64,000 bases of DNA from JAMLHH01 sp964653095 (GTDB lineage: Bacteria; Bacteroidota; Bacteroidia; Chitinophagales; JADIYW01), in assembly GCA_964653095.1 (NCBI GenBank), contig CAZZEH010000019.1, positions 6,458 through 70,457 of the forward strand. The letters run 5' to 3'. Shown here one piece after another: positions 35,008-43,260 of this stretch. Position 1 is the stretch's first letter. Every line of letters begins with the position of its first letter. Made by a program: the position numbers and the translations under genes. Below the pieces are notes generated by a model. That model did not search any database and was not told the origin of the DNA. It was given only the letters and a program-made list of their open reading frames with translations.

Positions 35008-35024
35008 CAGAGCAGTCTGTTCTG
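35008..35024. promoter_or_regulatory. 17-bp inverted repeat upstream of the FMN protein
   Basis: CAGAGCAG-T-CTGTTCTG: 8-bp arms with one mismatch around a single central base, 93 bp upstream of the preferred start at 34915. It is symmetric enough for a dimeric regulator, but no regulator is identified. Confidence 0.35.
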
Positions 35025-35122
35025 TAGTTATTGTGAAGAAAATACAAAAACGGGCTATTTCAAAAAGAGGAACTGCTTTGATAAACTATTGTTATAATCG
35101 TATGGCTCTTTTGAAAATCCGC

Positions 35123-36352
35123 TTAAACACTTACGGCAGAAACTTTCTTAAACTGAGATATTAAGAGCAAGACAGAACTTATGAGAAGAATGACAGCCGC
35201 CACAAACAACAGCTCATTGATTAAAGGTATAGTTATATACAAAAAAGCCGCAAATCCATGAACTGCGAGAAAAAACTCATTTAAAAAAACTCCCGCCACA
35301 AAACCGTATGCCGATAATTGAGAGAATCTGCTCACTGTCAGATGCCCTCTGTAAAAACCCATAGCAAGAATAAAGATACTGTACACACCGAGTAATATCA
35401 GATGCAGGTACGCAATAACTATAGAGCGAATACCGAAAACGAGTTCGCTTAGAGACGGAATGACCGAAATAGCCTGAAGTATAAATTTGATACTTACCGC
35501 AAAACCCGCAATATAAAAAAGTACATAAATCCATTTAGGTTTAGTAGAATCCGGGCTGGGTCTGATTTTGACTGCCCGTGCAAGCAGTGTAATCCAGGCG
35601 CCAAATTCCACAAAGGTTGCGATTACAGTAACGATATAAAGCCATAAGGGTAGGTTAGTCCAAAGCAGTGACAGGAATACGGTGGGGATAACCGTTACTG
35701 CAAAGACAGGAAAATATTTGCGAAGGTTCAGAGGACTGTCCTCCGGAAGGATAGCTGCGACAACAGCCATAGCTGCAAAGAAGAACCATCCGTTATACTG
35801 AAAATGAAGGAAATAGTACAGTGCGCCCAAGTACCTGAAGTAATTTATATTTCCGTCCATAATCATATAAGCCATATAAAAAGGACCGAATGCCGATAAA
35901 ATACTCATTATCAGTCCGGTAATTGCCCACGGCTTGCTTCGGTGTCCTTTTGGTAGTTTTTTTGAATCCTGAATGAAAGCCCAGGTATATGCAATACTGA
36001 CCACTATGGTTAGGGTAGAAAATATTATGGACACCATTTTATAGCCCTGAATCGTGAATGAAACGAGCATTCCGTATGAGGCGATAAGATTGAGAGAGAG
36101 TAAGATTTTGTATTTCAGATAATTAATCTGTTTGACGTTTCTTTGTAAAATCGCCGCCAGTCCCAAATAAAGAACATGAGTCACCCAGCCGTTAAAGGCA
36201 AAATGCGAGTGAGCGTGTAAAAGATATTTTTGTTTGAGAAAAGGAAAGTTAAAAGCAATTTTATATCGCATCAGTGAACCGTACACAGCCACGATTATCA
36301 GGCTGACTACACCTATTAAAAACCAATTGCGAGTTTGTAATTTTGTATTCAT
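35123..36352 (-). CDS. 12-helix histidine-rich membrane protein of unknown function
   Basis: A 409-residue polytopic protein with about twelve hydrophobic helices and almost no soluble part. Histidines fall inside or at the ends of helices: His46, His48, His50 and His59 in the second, His183 in FLHFQYNGW, His317 in AYLHLILLG and His365 in FLAVHGF. This looks like a haem- or copper-binding membrane protein distantly resembling haem-copper oxidase subunit I or NnrS, but it lacks the HPEVY and His-His copper motifs of the former. I do not recognise a named family. Its place between azurin and the nirK operon suggests a role in NO handling or electron transfer. Confidence 0.85.
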   Translation of the reverse strand: MNTKLQTRNWFLIGVVSLIIVAVYGSLMRYKIAFNFPFLKQKYLLHAHSHFAFNGWVTHVLYLGLAAILQRNVKQINYLKYKILLSLNLIASYGMLVSFTIQGYKMVSIIFSTLTIVVSIAYTWAFIQDSKKLPKGHRSKPWAITGLIMSILSAFGPFYMAYMIMDGNINYFRYLGALYYFLHFQYNGWFFFAAMAVVAAILPEDSPLNLRKYFPVFAVTVIPTVFLSLLWTNLPLWLYIVTVIATFVEFGAWITLLARAVKIRPSPDSTKPKWIYVLFYIAGFAVSIKFILQAISVIPSLSELVFGIRSIVIAYLHLILLGVYSIFILAMGFYRGHLTVSRFSQLSAYGFVAGVFLNEFFLAVHGFAAFLYITIPLINELLFVAAVILLISSVLLLISQFKKVSAVSV

Positions 36353-36518
36353 CCGGGATTAGAATTTACGATAAAAATTTCAGTTTTGAACCGCTTGAAA
36401 AATAAGGAAAGTGCCGACAAAATGCTTTTTATTTTTTATTAAATAAGAAATAAATAAACGTTACTTCCTTTACACTATAATTTGGAGTCTTTTATCCAAA
36501 AGTCAGATAGGTGTTTCT

Positions 36519-36563
36519 TTAAAAGAAGATAGGCTATCACACATTGCTGAGCGATAGCCTATC
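36519..36563 (-). terminator. rho-independent terminator after azurin
   Basis: Perfect 11-bp arms GATAGGCTATC/GATAGCCTATC (36528-36538, 36553-36563) with a 14-nt loop lead, on the minus strand, into TTCTTTTAAAG. It starts about 20 bp after the azurin stop. Confidence 0.85.
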
Positions 36564-36584
36564 AGTTAAGATGTTATAATCAAA

Positions 36585-37085
36585 TTACTCTACAATAAAT
36601 CTTCCGTTCATCAAAGCAGAGTGACCAGGGAAAGAACAAAGGAAAGTATAAACTCCTGCAGCCGGAGCAGTAAATTCTACTTCTGCAGTTTCACCGCCAC
36701 CGATAGTAGTAGTGTGTGCAATTACTTCATCTTCTCTGTCTGCAGGGATATAGTCGTTTTCTTTAGCGCCAATTGCATCGATAGCAAATTCTGCCATATC
36801 CGCACCTTTAACTAAAAGCACAAAGTTGTGTCCCATTGCATCTACGCTCATTTCACCTACGTGCTCCAAAATGATTTTTACCGGCTGACCTTCTTTTACA
36901 GTAATTTCAGCAAGATTAAATTTCATGTTGTCGTCGGCCTGAATAGTAATTTCTACAGCTTCCAATGCAGCTGCTTCAGTCTGAATGTCAGTATCGGATA
37001 CATCGTTAGCTGAGTTGTCGTCTGAACCTCCGCATGCTACAAAAAGAAATGGCAGAGCGAACAGCAAAAAGAGTGATTTTTTCAT
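36585..37085 (-). CDS. azurin-family blue copper lipoprotein
   Basis: A 166-residue electron carrier. The lipobox FLFVAC (Cys18) and an acidic linker precede the cupredoxin domain. Type 1 copper ligands are His86 in MGHNFVL, Cys150, His155 and Met159 in LCSFPGHSALM, with the azurin-specific Gly85. Azurin is a classical donor to copper nitrite reductase, and this gene lies upstream of nirK on the same strand. It is a single-gene unit with its own clear promoter and terminator, so it can be expressed independently of the nirK operon. Confidence 0.95.
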   Translation of the reverse strand: MKKSLFLLFALPFLFVACGGSDDNSANDVSDTDIQTEAAALEAVEITIQADDNMKFNLAEITVKEGQPVKIILEHVGEMSVDAMGHNFVLLVKGADMAEFAIDAIGAKENDYIPADREDEVIAHTTTIGGGETAEVEFTAPAAGVYTFLCSFPGHSALMNGRFIVE

Positions 37086-37125
37086 AATCGTTGTTTTTTT
37101 AAATGTTTTTAAATTTAATTCGGAG

Positions 37126-37157
37126 CAAATTTACAAACTAAATTTTCTTTATTCAAA
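37126..37157 (-). promoter_or_regulatory. promoter of the azurin gene
   Basis: On the minus strand TTTG (37154-37157) is separated by 20 bp from TAAATTTG (37126-37133), an exact match to the Bacteroidota primary-sigma consensus TTTG-N19-21-TAnnTTTG. It lies 41 bp upstream of the ATG. It is the best promoter match found in the window. Confidence 0.7.
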
Positions 37158-37184
37158 GGCATTGCTTAATGAAAATGTTATCTT

Positions 37185-37207
37185 TTATTCAATTTTAATG
37201 TGAATAA
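37185..37207. promoter_or_regulatory. inverted repeat upstream of the azurin promoter
   Basis: Perfect 7-bp arms TTATTCA/TGAATAA around a 9-nt spacer, 28 bp upstream of the -33 box. The position suits an activator. The AT-rich content makes a chance match possible. Confidence 0.3.
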
Positions 37208-37375
37208 TTTTTGCTTATTTGTGGTCTCTAAATTACTACAGATTGCTTTTTCCTTCAGGCCCGGAATAAATGCTATTTTTTTAGCTTCGGAGTATGTCTG
37301 TCCATGATAAGATAATCTGAAAGTATTACTTAATAGATGTATTGTGTGCAGGCAGCCTTTTAATGCTGTGCTCAA

Positions 37376-38131
37376 TCATAAAGTATAACCACCGTCTGCT
37401 GTATAGACTGATCCGGTGATATATCCCGAGGAGTCGGAAGCGAGAAAGTAGGCGAGTGCGGCAATATCTTCCGGGGTACCGATACGCTTGATGGGCAGTT
37501 GACTGATGAACCGACGTACCCATTTTTCGTCGTCCCAGAGTGCTCTGGAAAATTTGGTTTTTATCAGACCTGGGCAGATACTGTTCACACGTATGTTAGC
37601 ATCTCCCCATTCCTGCGCACAGGTTTTGGTGAGCATATTGAGGGCGGCTTTGGATACGGAATAAATCCCCATGCCGTCATGCGGAGTGATGCCTTCGATA
37701 GAACTGATGTTGATAATAGAACCGCCTCCCTGCTTTTTCATAATCGGATAGGCCAATTTACTGAGTTCAAAAGGAGCTTTGACGTTGATATCCATAGTCT
37801 TGTCATAGGCCCTTTCGTCGCAGCCGGTGATAGGTCCATAATATGGATTAGTCACTGCGTTATTGACTAAAATATCTAAACCGCCAAAGTCTGAAACCGC
37901 TCTTTGGATTAGATCCTGCCGGTCTTCAGGTTTACCCACATTTCCGGCAATGGCCGTGATACTGCCTCCAAATTCCAGGATGGAAGCCACGACTTCGTCC
38001 AGGGCATCCTGTTTTCTGGAATTGATGATTACATGTGCCCCACCTCTCGCAAAATAGCGTGCGATGGCTTCACCAATACCTTTACTGGCCCCGGTTACTA
38101 TGGCTACTTTCCCTTTTAAATTTTGTATCAT
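37376..38131 (-). CDS. SDR family oxidoreductase
   Basis: A 251-residue classical short-chain dehydrogenase. It has the cofactor loop TGASKGIG near residues 14-21, NNAVTNP in the NNAG position, Ser in NISSIEG, and the YSVSK catalytic Tyr-Lys pair. Arg in the second strand (NSRKQDAL) suggests NADP(H) preference. Such enzymes act on alcohols, sugars or acyl substrates, and no specific substrate can be read. It stands alone between the azurin promoter region and the beta-helix gene, and shares their strand. Confidence 0.9.
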   Translation of the reverse strand: MIQNLKGKVAIVTGASKGIGEAIARYFARGGAHVIINSRKQDALDEVVASILEFGGSITAIAGNVGKPEDRQDLIQRAVSDFGGLDILVNNAVTNPYYGPITGCDERAYDKTMDINVKAPFELSKLAYPIMKKQGGGSIINISSIEGITPHDGMGIYSVSKAALNMLTKTCAQEWGDANIRVNSICPGLIKTKFSRALWDDEKWVRRFISQLPIKRIGTPEDIAALAYFLASDSSGYITGSVYTADGGYTL

Positions 38132-38194
38132 ACGGTTAAGTTAAGACAAAGTCGAGATTTTATCCTGTTGTTTTGTTTTTTCTTTCGTATTCGG

Positions 38195-40180
38195 CTATTG
38201 AAATATCACAAACTGCTTCTGTAAAACAAAATTTCGGTGGTGAATCTGTACCACGTATGTTCCGGCAGTACTGACAGTCAGCGGGATTTGTGGTTCGCCC
38301 GCATGTAGTACAATTTCTTTGCGGATTACTTCTCTGCCTATTTGGTCGATTATCCTTATTTCGTACTGACCTGGATGCATGTCTGAAAGCTTAAGAGTAA
38401 AAGTACCCTGGCTGGGATTTGGATAAAGTAAAATATCGGCAGACAGGTCCGACGATATCGATGTAATCACAAGGTCTTCGCCATTACAGTCCTGATCGAT
38501 TCCGTCATTGGGAATTTCGGCTGCGCCCGGATGTACGGAAGCGTCGCTGTCATCGCAGTCAAGATTATTGTCTGTATAGCTTTCAGGCATTTCGCAGTCC
38601 CAAATAAAATTATCGGGATCTCCGTAACCGTCGCCGTCTTCGTCCCGGTACCAGATGTTGGCGTTGTATTCTTCTTTTACTCTCAGAGCAGCACTGTACA
38701 AAGTTTTCACAGAATTTTGACTTCTTGTAAATGCAGGCAGAGTTTTGGAGTTATAGCTGAAAGGTATTCCTGTCCCCGGCCAGGGGGATTCGTTCCACCA
38801 TACGGGTTTGTCGCATAAATAATATGAGAGGTCTTCCAAATCTCCTGTGCCGGACGGTCTGATATTATTAGCACCCCGAACTCTGTTGCCGTATTCAAAA
38901 TTATTGCTGCCGGTAATCGTATAGTTTCCTTTGAGCAGTCCGGTGGACGGTATATCATTACCGACAATGTTGGTTTCATCTCCGGCACCGTTGTTCATAA
39001 TAAATCCGTAATCCTGTGCGGTGTTTCTGAAAAAAGTATTGTGAGGTCCATTTTTTCCGTGTGTATTGTCGATTACGATATTGTTGACAAGATTGCCCTC
39101 AAAGAGATTGGCGTAAGGGTAGTTACCGTGCAGCACCAGTTCTCCGGCACTTGCTGCCGGAGAGACTACGCCAGTCCAGTGCGGATTCATGGAATAATTA
39201 TAGGCAATGACATTTCCGTTGACACCGCATTGCAGCAGAACTGAATGCCGTAAATGACTGAAAATATTGTTTTCAATCAGACACTCGCCGGTAACATATT
39301 GAAATACTACCCCGTATCCCTTCCCGCCGTTTCCGTATTCATGGGCTTCCATGAAGTGGTTTCCTCTCAGAGTTATATTGGAGGCGTATTCCAAAGATAC
39401 ATGAGCAAATACACCATTTTTGCTTTCCACCCCAATAATCCAGGAGTTGACGGCTCTGCTAAATAGGAAAGTGGACACCTGCAGATTAGCATTGTCCTGC
39501 CTTTCGACGTATAAATTTTCCACACCGGTATATTGACGGGGAGTTATTTTTTTTAGTCTTGGTTTTTCCGACAGAGGATAATCTCTTCTCAACGGACTTT
39601 TGAAAAAGAGCGTATCTCCGTGAATCTGCTCAATTTGCAGTATTTGACCTCCGGTTCTGAATGCCCATTCGTTGTTCATAAAGGCTTCATCATCACTCAG
39701 CAGTTGTACCCAATTTCCGGGAAGGAAGTGATTCTGGTGATTTGCAATTGCGTAATTTTGATTTTTACTCAATGCAGATTCAATTGTCTTTTCTTCTGCT
39801 TCTGTTTGACCCTGCGCCAAAAAGAGATTTCTGTTGAGGCCATTCAGATTAAATATAAATCGGGTTTCATTACCCTCACCTCTTAAAATTACGCTGTCTC
39901 TGAATAGATGCACAATATTATTAAATACATAGTCCCCTTTTGGGAACAGAATGACAGAGCCTGATTCTGCTTCCAGCATGACGTTTTGTAAAATGATGGT
40001 GTTATCGGTTTGGCCGTCATTTATTCCGCCGGCTTCCAGAAAGTTGATTGTATTTGTAAAATCAGGAATATTTGTCTGCACTCCCGCCTGATGCCATCTG
40101 ACTGCTCTTTGTTCAGGGATAATTTTAGAATGAACTGAAATGTGGATTAAAATCAAAATGACTGTAAGTGCTTGTTTCAT
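38195..40180 (-). CDS. secreted right-handed beta-helix protein with MopE-type motif and T9SS type A sorting domain
   Basis: A 661-residue exported protein. A signal peptide leads into a pectate-lyase-like beta helix: an N-terminal GGINDGQTDNT segment of the Pectate_lyase_3 type, then repeated N-x-I/V ladder strands. Near residues 540-570 is a metal-binding-type motif (LDCDDSDASVHPGA and IPNDGIDQDCNG) as in MopE-like repeats. It ends with a type A T9SS domain (YPNPSQGTFTLKL ... GTYVVQI). It is probably a surface polysaccharide-binding or -degrading protein; catalytic residues were not identified. Confidence 0.86.
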   Translation of the reverse strand: MKQALTVILILIHISVHSKIIPEQRAVRWHQAGVQTNIPDFTNTINFLEAGGINDGQTDNTIILQNVMLEAESGSVILFPKGDYVFNNIVHLFRDSVILRGEGNETRFIFNLNGLNRNLFLAQGQTEAEEKTIESALSKNQNYAIANHQNHFLPGNWVQLLSDDEAFMNNEWAFRTGGQILQIEQIHGDTLFFKSPLRRDYPLSEKPRLKKITPRQYTGVENLYVERQDNANLQVSTFLFSRAVNSWIIGVESKNGVFAHVSLEYASNITLRGNHFMEAHEYGNGGKGYGVVFQYVTGECLIENNIFSHLRHSVLLQCGVNGNVIAYNYSMNPHWTGVVSPAASAGELVLHGNYPYANLFEGNLVNNIVIDNTHGKNGPHNTFFRNTAQDYGFIMNNGAGDETNIVGNDIPSTGLLKGNYTITGSNNFEYGNRVRGANNIRPSGTGDLEDLSYYLCDKPVWWNESPWPGTGIPFSYNSKTLPAFTRSQNSVKTLYSAALRVKEEYNANIWYRDEDGDGYGDPDNFIWDCEMPESYTDNNLDCDDSDASVHPGAAEIPNDGIDQDCNGEDLVITSISSDLSADILLYPNPSQGTFTLKLSDMHPGQYEIRIIDQIGREVIRKEIVLHAGEPQIPLTVSTAGTYVVQIHHRNFVLQKQFVIFQ

Positions 40181-40222
40181 AATGTGTCTTTAAATCTGTT
40201 TCTTTTGTGTAAAAGCGTATTT

Positions 40223-40552
40223 TTAATCTAAACCTTGCGAAGGTTTAACAATTCTTCTGCCTTTTCGAACATAATACCAAAAATCTTCAGCATCCTTTGG
40301 AATTTCGATTGTTTTTTCAGAGGAATCGGTATTTCCAATCTGCCCGGCAATAAAATGCATCAGGTCTTCTGTATTAAAAACCTGTTTGAACTCATCTCTC
40401 AGCTCCTGATTGTTTTCCGCAAAACATACTCTTCCCGGACTGTTTTCAAGTGTAAACCGGAGATTCAGGGTCTTTGATATTTTATGGGCAAGATTTTCAA
40501 AATTCTTTTCACTGAGATTTGTTTTGTTTAAAAACTGTTCGATATTTTTCAT
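40223..40552 (-). CDS. hypothetical protein, 109 residues
   Basis: A small, mostly helical protein with no signal peptide, membrane helix or recognised domain. Its N-terminal half is polar (IEQFLNKTNLSEKNF) and its tail basic (YVRKGRRIVKP). Codon use fits the neighbours and the frame is clear of any better overlapping gene. It is 43 bp upstream of the beta-helix gene on the same strand and divergent from the RRM gene. I do not recognise it and propose no function. Confidence 0.7.
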   Translation of the reverse strand: MKNIEQFLNKTNLSEKNFENLAHKISKTLNLRFTLENSPGRVCFAENNQELRDEFKQVFNTEDLMHFIAGQIGNTDSSEKTIEIPKDAEDFWYYVRKGRRIVKPSQGLD

Positions 40553-40735
40553 TGTAAAAGGCTTTACTTAATCCAAACCGGAGTAAAGTTTATTGAAATT
40601 ACTGATATTTTGATGAATGATGCATTAAGTTTTTCAGACAGACAGAAAAAAAATAAACAGATATGTGTTCCAATATTGAAATTATAATATCTTTATCCGC
40701 GACTTTATAAAAGTATTCAAACCAAGCATTGATTC

Positions 40736-41233
40736 ATGAATATTTATGTGGCAAATATTCCTTTCTCTGTGAGCGAAGAAGAGTTGAGGGAGTTATTTGA
40801 AAATTATGGCAGGGTAGAGTCTGTCCGAATTATTTTAGATCGTGAAACACAAAAAAGCAGAGGCTTTGCCTTTGTTGAAATGAGTAATGACGAAGATGGG
40901 CAGTCTGCCATAGATTCTCTGAACGGAAAAAATCTTTCCGGGAAATTATTGTCAGTAAGCATTGCGAGACCGAGAGAATCGGGTTCATCGCAACATAAAA
41001 AGAGCCGGGACAGCAGAGAGACAACACCTCCTTTGATTCCACAGAGCGGTGTACCCCTTCCTTTAGAAGATATAGAAAATAAAGGCAAAAAACCTGTCAA
41101 GAAAGTAAAGATTGAAAAGAGTAAAGACCGGTTTGATTCAGATCGGAAAATCAGAAAAAATGTAAAAAACGACAGAAAATACCGAAGGTTTGGAGATGAT
41201 GAAGATTATCAGTTTAAGCTGGGTAAGAACTAA
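40736..41233 (+). CDS. RRM-domain RNA-binding protein
   Basis: A 165-residue protein with a single RNA recognition motif in residues 1-80: RNP2 is IYVANI and RNP1 is KSRGFAFVEM. A long basic tail follows, rich in Lys, Arg and Ser (KKSRDSRE, KKVKIEKSKDR), likely disordered and adding nonspecific RNA affinity. Bacterial RRM proteins of this type occur in Bacteroidota and cyanobacteria and may act as post-transcriptional regulators or RNA chaperones. It is a single gene with divergent upstream and convergent downstream neighbours. Confidence 0.92.
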   Translation: MNIYVANIPFSVSEEELRELFENYGRVESVRIILDRETQKSRGFAFVEMSNDEDGQSAIDSLNGKNLSGKLLSVSIARPRESGSSQHKKSRDSRETTPPLIPQSGVPLPLEDIENKGKKPVKKVKIEKSKDRFDSDRKIRKNVKNDRKYRRFGDDEDYQFKLGKN

Positions 41234-41322
41234 TCGGCTAAAGGCATTTCCGGAACTTTTATAGGTCAATTATTTCTCATTTGATGACATCAGAGTTTTT
41301 TAATTCAATTCAGAGTTGTGTT

Positions 41323-42114
41323 CTAAACCTGCTTTCTGCCAAAAGTGGCATACAGTGTCAGTCCGGTCATTAATATTCCTCCTGCTATATTGCCCAGAGT
41401 AGCCGGTATCTGGTTCCACAGCCACCAATCCGAAACAGTAATCTGTGCTTTGAGGAGAATAGCTGTCGGTATGACAAACATATTGACAACAGAGTGTTCG
41501 AGTCCCAAAGCAAAAAACAGAAAAATTGGCAGCCATATGGCTACGATTCTTCCGACAGCAGAAGTAGATGCCGTACCCATGACTCCGCCCAACGTGACCA
41601 TCCAGTTGCAGAGAAAAGCTTTAATAAATACGATTATAAGTCCCGTGCTTCCCAATTGTTTGTACGCTATGGTCTTATCATGACCTACTGCAATAATCTT
41701 GTCAATGAGGTCCAAATCAAAATATAATCCCATCCGGGTGATATACAGGAAAAATAAAAAACCAAAAAATAAGCTTCCGGCCAAGTTTCCCATAAATGCC
41801 CAAAACCAGTTGTACACAAGGTCCCTGACCGTACACTGTCTGTCCATGTACGCCATAGGTACCATTGCAAAATTACTTGTGACCAATTCGTAGCCCAACA
41901 GGATGATAATGGCAAATCCTACGGGGAAAGCCAGTGCGCCCAAAAAATACATACCCGACTGAACTGCAACAGTAAATGCAAGAACACTAGAGATACCGAG
42001 CAGAGCCCCGGACTGAAATCCTCTTATCAGAATATCTTTTACGGGAAGTTTAGATTTATAAGCACCCATTCGGACTAAATCCCTGACAATTTCAACAGGC
42101 TGTTTGCTGTCCAT
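41323..42114 (-). CDS. formate/nitrite transporter (FNT) family channel
   Basis: A 263-residue, six-helix pentameric-type channel. FNT hallmarks are visible: GYELVTSNFAMVP, the NWFWAFMGNLAG segment, CNWMVTLGG and the ALGLEHSVVNMF loop with the central pore His. Family members move formate, nitrite, lactate or hydrosulfide. With a nirK operon 8 kb away, nitrite is plausible but the filter residues do not decide it here. It is monocistronic with a 241-bp AT-rich upstream region. Confidence 0.93.
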   Translation of the reverse strand: MDSKQPVEIVRDLVRMGAYKSKLPVKDILIRGFQSGALLGISSVLAFTVAVQSGMYFLGALAFPVGFAIIILLGYELVTSNFAMVPMAYMDRQCTVRDLVYNWFWAFMGNLAGSLFFGFLFFLYITRMGLYFDLDLIDKIIAVGHDKTIAYKQLGSTGLIIVFIKAFLCNWMVTLGGVMGTASTSAVGRIVAIWLPIFLFFALGLEHSVVNMFVIPTAILLKAQITVSDWWLWNQIPATLGNIAGGILMTGLTLYATFGRKQV

Positions 42115-42355
42115 ATAATAGATTCTTGCGGTATGTGTGATTAATTTTACAGAAAGTTACTACAAAAAACAGTATAAGTGAATGATTTAACCATATATAG
42201 AATATGTGTAAATAATGCAGATACAGATATCTATTATTTATATGCAGTCTTTTTAAAAACAACAGATATATTCGGCTAAAATGCTGCAGACAGAATAAGG
42301 AAAATAAAAATAAATTTATTGGTACAACTATTACTGACAAGTCAAATTAATACAA

Positions 42356-42790
42356 TTACTTTATGGGGTGATTCTTTACTGACTCATTTTCTTTTGACCT
42401 CATCTGTGCTGTTTCCTCCTCTGTATGGTCGTCATAACCGCACAGATGGAGTATTCCGTGTACCATCACTCTTGCCAATTCTTCTTCCAGATCAGTATTA
42501 AAATCTGCAGCATTGTCTTTTACTCTGTCCACACTGATATAAATTTCGGCATCAATTATTTTCTCCTGACTGTTTTCTCTCAGGTCGAATGTGAGAATAT
42601 CCGTTAAAGTATCGTGATTTAAGTGGCGGATATTAATTTTTAGAAGGCTTTCATCGTTACAAAATACGTACGAAAGGTCTTTTGTAACGTAACCTTCTTT
42701 TTCTATCACGGCATTTAACCATCCTGAAACTTCTTTTTCATTCCAGTCAAATTTATCCGTATTCATAAATACATAAGCAATCGGAATCAT
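42356..42790 (-). CDS. ybeY: endoribonuclease YbeY (rRNA maturation factor)
   Basis: A 144-residue zinc enzyme that trims the 3' end of 16S rRNA and takes part in ribosome quality control. The zinc motif reads HGILHLCGYDDH, with His111, His115 and His122. Relative to the E. coli spacing the third His is one residue later, with Asp121 at the aligned place. The upstream DTLTDILTFDL segment is typical. It follows the RsbW-like gene by 30 bp on the same strand and may be cotranscribed. Confidence 0.93.
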   Translation of the reverse strand: MIPIAYVFMNTDKFDWNEKEVSGWLNAVIEKEGYVTKDLSYVFCNDESLLKINIRHLNHDTLTDILTFDLRENSQEKIIDAEIYISVDRVKDNAADFNTDLEEELARVMVHGILHLCGYDDHTEEETAQMRSKENESVKNHPIK

Positions 42791-42820
42791 AAGAGTATTC
42801 TGTTTGGCCTTTGGAAGTAA

Positions 42821-43219
42821 TTAGGAAAGGAAAAATGTCATGTGTATGCAGGAACCGTTGTTTTCGAAAGTGACCTCGTCTGCGAGATATCTAATCAGGA
42901 AAACTCCCCTGCCGTTAAGCTGTTTTTTGTTTTCGGGGAGGGTCGGGTCGGGGACTGATCCCAAATCAAATCCGCAGCCTTCATCCTGTATGATAAACTT
43001 TATGGTTTTTTCATCGCGGACACTTTTAAAGACAACTTCTTTGTTTTCGTCAGACTGATTGCCGTGTACTATCGCATTGGTAACAGCTTCCACGACAGCC
43101 AGATGGATGTTTCCGTAAATACAATCTTTGATTTTAAGACTTGTTCTGATGTGTTCAATATAATCTTCTATCACGTGAATATGCTGTAGTGAAGAAGGAA
43201 TTTGTATAGAGTTTTTCAT
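42821..43219 (-). CDS. RsbW-like ATP-binding (GHKL) anti-sigma factor/serine kinase
   Basis: A 132-residue stand-alone HATPase domain. The N box is VEAVTNAIVHGN, the G1 box DEGCGFD and the G2 box GRGVFLI. Such small kinases usually regulate partner-switching systems (anti-sigma, anti-anti-sigma). No STAS-domain or sigma-factor gene lies nearby, so the partner is unknown. It sits between DUF4175 and ybeY in a minus-strand series with short gaps (41 and 30 bp). Confidence 0.9.
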   Translation of the reverse strand: MKNSIQIPSSLQHIHVIEDYIEHIRTSLKIKDCIYGNIHLAVVEAVTNAIVHGNQSDENKEVVFKSVRDEKTIKFIIQDEGCGFDLGSVPDPTLPENKKQLNGRGVFLIRYLADEVTFENNGSCIHMTFFLS

Positions 43220-43260
43220 TCAATAGATATCAAAAATGCTCTGTAATTAAAACGGGCTAA

